From Solirubrobacterales bacterium (GTDB lineage: Bacteria; Actinomycetota; Thermoleophilia; Solirubrobacterales; Solirubrobacteraceae), in NCBI GenBank assembly GCA_019247075.1, contig JAFAPR010000096.1:1-32728 (forward strand): a stretch of 32,728 bases of DNA. Reading direction: 5' to 3'. Below, one piece after another: positions 30,941-32,728 of this stretch (the stretch's first letter is position 1; each line of letters begins with the position of its first letter). Both the position numbers and the translations under genes were made by a program. The notes below the pieces were generated by a model. That model searched no databases. It worked only from the letters and a program-made list of their open reading frames with translations, and was not told where the DNA came from.

Positions 30941-32425
30941 TTACGGATCTCCGCCGCGTGCGATGTCGGGGATCCGGCCTGCCCAAGGGTCCGCCTGCTC
31001 GAGTTGCGCGGAAACGCTGATCAATCTTGCCTCGGCGGCGAAGGGCGCGGTAAGCATCGTGCCGATCGCGAGGCCGCTTTGAGACCAGTAGAGCGGCAGC
31101 GACACTGCCGGCGAACCGCAGATGTTGGCGATCGGGTTCCATGGGTTGAACGCCAGGTCGTAGTTCCACCAGCCCGCAGCGCTACCCACCGAACGGTTTA
31201 GCTCGCCGAGGGGAAGCGGGGGCTGTGCAAGTGTGGGCGTCAGCCACAGGTCATATTTTTCGAAGAACGCGGCAATCTGCCAGGCCGCTGCTTGCAGGTG
31301 ATCGAGCGCGCGTGTGAGATCCGTGGCGTCGAGTCGACGGGCATGCTCGATCAGCTCCCAGGTGGTCGGTTCGAGCTCCTCGGGCTCCAGCGTGCGCCCC
31401 ATGGCCGCCGTCAACGCGTCGTGCCAAACGGCGTTGCCGACCGCCCACACGTCAAGCATCGTGGTGGTCATCGCAGAGATGTCGAACTGGGGGGCGGCGT
31501 CCTCGACCATGTGACCGATCGCGGAGAGCAGTCCCGCGGTGTGCTCGGCCGCAGCGATGCAGTCGGGGTGCACATCCGCGCCCACGGGGTGCGAGGCCGA
31601 CATACCAATCCGCAGCGGGCCCGGATCGGTGCCAACCTCGTCGCGGAAGGGACGAGCTGCCCGGGGCAACCAGTGAGCGTCCCCCGACACCGGACCGCTC
31701 GAAATGTCGAGCAGCACCGCACTGTCTCTCACCGAGCGCGTGATCGCGTGGACCGTGGCGAGCCCGAACAGCGTCTCGCCAGGCTGCGGGGCCGGGGAGA
31801 TCCGCCCCCGAGTGGGTTTGAGGCCGTACGCCCCGCAGCACGAGGCCGGGATCCGGATCGAGCCCGCACCGTCGCTCGCGCCGCCCACGGCCACCATCCG
31901 CGAGGCCACGGCTGCAGCAGCACCGCCGCTCGAGCCTCCCGCGGTGAGCGAGATGGCCCATGGATTACGGCACGGCCCGTGAACAACCGGCTCGGCCGTC
32001 GAATGGTTTCCGAACTCGGGCGAACTCGTCTTACCGAGAAGGATCATGCCGGCGCGCCGGTAGCGCGCGGCGAGGTTGCTGTCGTGGGTCGCCGGGTCGG
32101 GTAGGTACGCGCGCGAGCCGTCGATCTGCACCACACCCGCGATCTCTTGCCCGCAGTCCTTCAGCAACGCCGGGACACCCGCGAACGGACCGCCTGAGCC
32201 CTGGCCAGCGTCGAGGCGCATGGCGTCTTCACGGGCCTGTGCGAAACGTTCGATGACCACGCAGTTGAGAACTGGGTTCAGCGCCTCGATCCGGGCGATC
32301 GCGGCATCGACGAGCTCGACAGCGCTCACGCGCCCTTCCCGGACCTGTTCGCCCTGTGAGAGGCCGTCAAGCTCCAGCACCTGATCAGCAGTCAACTCGA
32401 GGTGACGACCCTTCGCGTGGCGCAT
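30941..32425 (-). CDS. Amidase-signature enzyme (6-aminohexanoate-cyclic-dimer-hydrolase-like)
   Basis: The 494-residue protein has the amidase-signature core: Lys89 in GVPALLKD, Ser165 in TAGGSSGGAAAAVASRMV and Ser189 in ASDGAGSIRIPASCCGAYGLKPTRGR. Their spacing is that of the Ser-cisSer-Lys triad. ASDGAGSIRIPASCCG, with two cysteines, resembles the NylA-type branch more than GatA. AFNPWNPIANICGSPAVSLPLYW is the usual C-terminal segment. It hydrolyses a carboxamide in the cytoplasm; substrate unknown. GatA is unlikely because no gatB or gatC adjoins. The stop lies 40 bp upstream of the DivIVA-like start, same strand. Confidence 0.9.
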   Translation of the reverse strand: MRHAKGRHLELTADQVLELDGLSQGEQVREGRVSAVELVDAAIARIEALNPVLNCVVIERFAQAREDAMRLDAGQGSGGPFAGVPALLKDCGQEIAGVVQIDGSRAYLPDPATHDSNLAARYRRAGMILLGKTSSPEFGNHSTAEPVVHGPCRNPWAISLTAGGSSGGAAAAVASRMVAVGGASDGAGSIRIPASCCGAYGLKPTRGRISPAPQPGETLFGLATVHAITRSVRDSAVLLDISSGPVSGDAHWLPRAARPFRDEVGTDPGPLRIGMSASHPVGADVHPDCIAAAEHTAGLLSAIGHMVEDAAPQFDISAMTTTMLDVWAVGNAVWHDALTAAMGRTLEPEELEPTTWELIEHARRLDATDLTRALDHLQAAAWQIAAFFEKYDLWLTPTLAQPPLPLGELNRSVGSAAGWWNYDLAFNPWNPIANICGSPAVSLPLYWSQSGLAIGTMLTAPFAAEARLISVSAQLEQADPWAGRIPDIARGGDP

Positions 32426-32566
32426 CCTGCCGCCACGCTACCGAGAACTGCTAGCTCGCGGCTGCTGCGCGAGCTCCAACTGCAGGCGATGGCGCGAACA
32501 ATCGCCGGCTCGCACGGCCCGGCGCTGGCAGAGATGACGGTCATGGCCGTCGGGTCGAGAGCGCTT

Positions 32567-32728
32567 TTACCGCCAGGATCTCGATCCCAAGCGCTGGCTT
32601 AGAGCGTCGACGAAGTCCCGCAGCGATGAGACGTGGTCGTGGTCATCGGCTCCACACTCGCCGAGGGGCGTGAGGTGCCATACGTCGATGCCTGCCGCTT
32701 GGGCACCCCTGACGTCGAAATAGACGGA
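32567..32728 (-). CDS. HAD-like hydrolase, C-terminal end only (5' beyond window edge)
   Basis: The minus-strand frame open from the window edge runs 53 codons to TAA. It reads VYFDVRGAQAAGIDVWHLTPLGECGADDHDHVSSLRDFVDALSQR. The D-V-x-G-A-x-A-A-G-(I/M)-x-x-V-W pattern is the motif IV region and following strand of HAD phosphatases, and S-S-L-R-D-F-V-D-A-L is the usual last helix. The catalytic N-terminal aspartate lies outside the window. No start is visible, so it is missing from the ORF track. The 141 bp between this stop and the amidase start contain nothing I can identify. Confidence 0.6.
   Translation of the reverse strand, partial: SVYFDVRGAQAAGIDVWHLTPLGECGADDHDHVSSLRDFVDALSQRLGSRSWR

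Noticed and set aside
1-32728. CRISPR arrays, insertion sequences, prophage or rRNA/tRNA genes
   Set aside because: No regularly spaced repeats, transposase or integrase motifs, or RNA-gene signatures were seen on either strand.

Overview
The window is GC-rich bacterial DNA. Its traits suggest a soil-type member of the Actinomycetota, possibly Thermoleophilia/Solirubrobacterales-like: GTG and TTG starts, several genes with a -10 box 6-8 nt before the start codon (leaderless mRNA), a UgpC/MsiK-type sugar ATPase, YciI, DUF2332, DUF1697 and ArsR-AHSA1 genes, and a baeRF-type protein. The lineage is inferred from gene content only. I recognise no rRNA, tRNA, CRISPR array, phage or transposase.

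Left part (1-10.4 kb): housekeeping and stress genes mixed with damaged ones. It opens with the 3' end of a cupin gene, a strong hairpin and a LysR remnant. A frameshifted cupin, a lipoprotein, a membrane protein and an MntP-type manganese exporter split by an in-frame amber codon follow. Then come DUF2332, DUF1697, a START-like protein with a shifted C-terminus, a phospholipase D-like enzyme, a 1-Cys peroxiredoxin and an orphan ClpP. The ClpP gene is divergent from an AHSA1-ArsR operon whose promoter carries two matching palindromes. An RhtA-type exporter and a YciI protein close this part.

Middle part (10.5-25.0 kb): a compact, largely intact catabolic island. It holds a SIS-domain isomerase/deaminase/deglycase, a ROK-family kinase without the usual zinc motif, a secreted GH27 alpha-galactosidase-like enzyme, a DeoR-type repressor, and an ABC sugar importer (lipoprotein, two permeases, separate ATPase) with a translationally coupled SDR. 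It also holds an aldehyde dehydrogenase, a copper amine oxidase and a GH4 enzyme with an unusual metal-site motif. The best reading is import and breakdown of a glycoside or sugar-amine conjugate. SIS plus ROK recalls amino-sugar and Amadori-product (fructosamine) pathways, and amine oxidase plus aldehyde dehydrogenase could consume a released amine. I know of no described system with this gene set, but the substrate is unknown.

Right part (25.0-32.7 kb): a remnant zone with a 104-bp element flanked by perfect 16-bp inverted repeats, a fragment of a second baeRF gene and a broken Clp N-domain gene. Then come a membrane protein, a CocE/NonD hydrolase, a baeRF gene with a one-base frameshift (revealed by its own duplicate fragment), a DivIVA-like coiled-coil protein with a 19-residue tandem repeat, an amidase and the 3' end of a HAD-like hydrolase gene. 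Several breaks are single-base changes, so sequencing error must be weighed against real decay.
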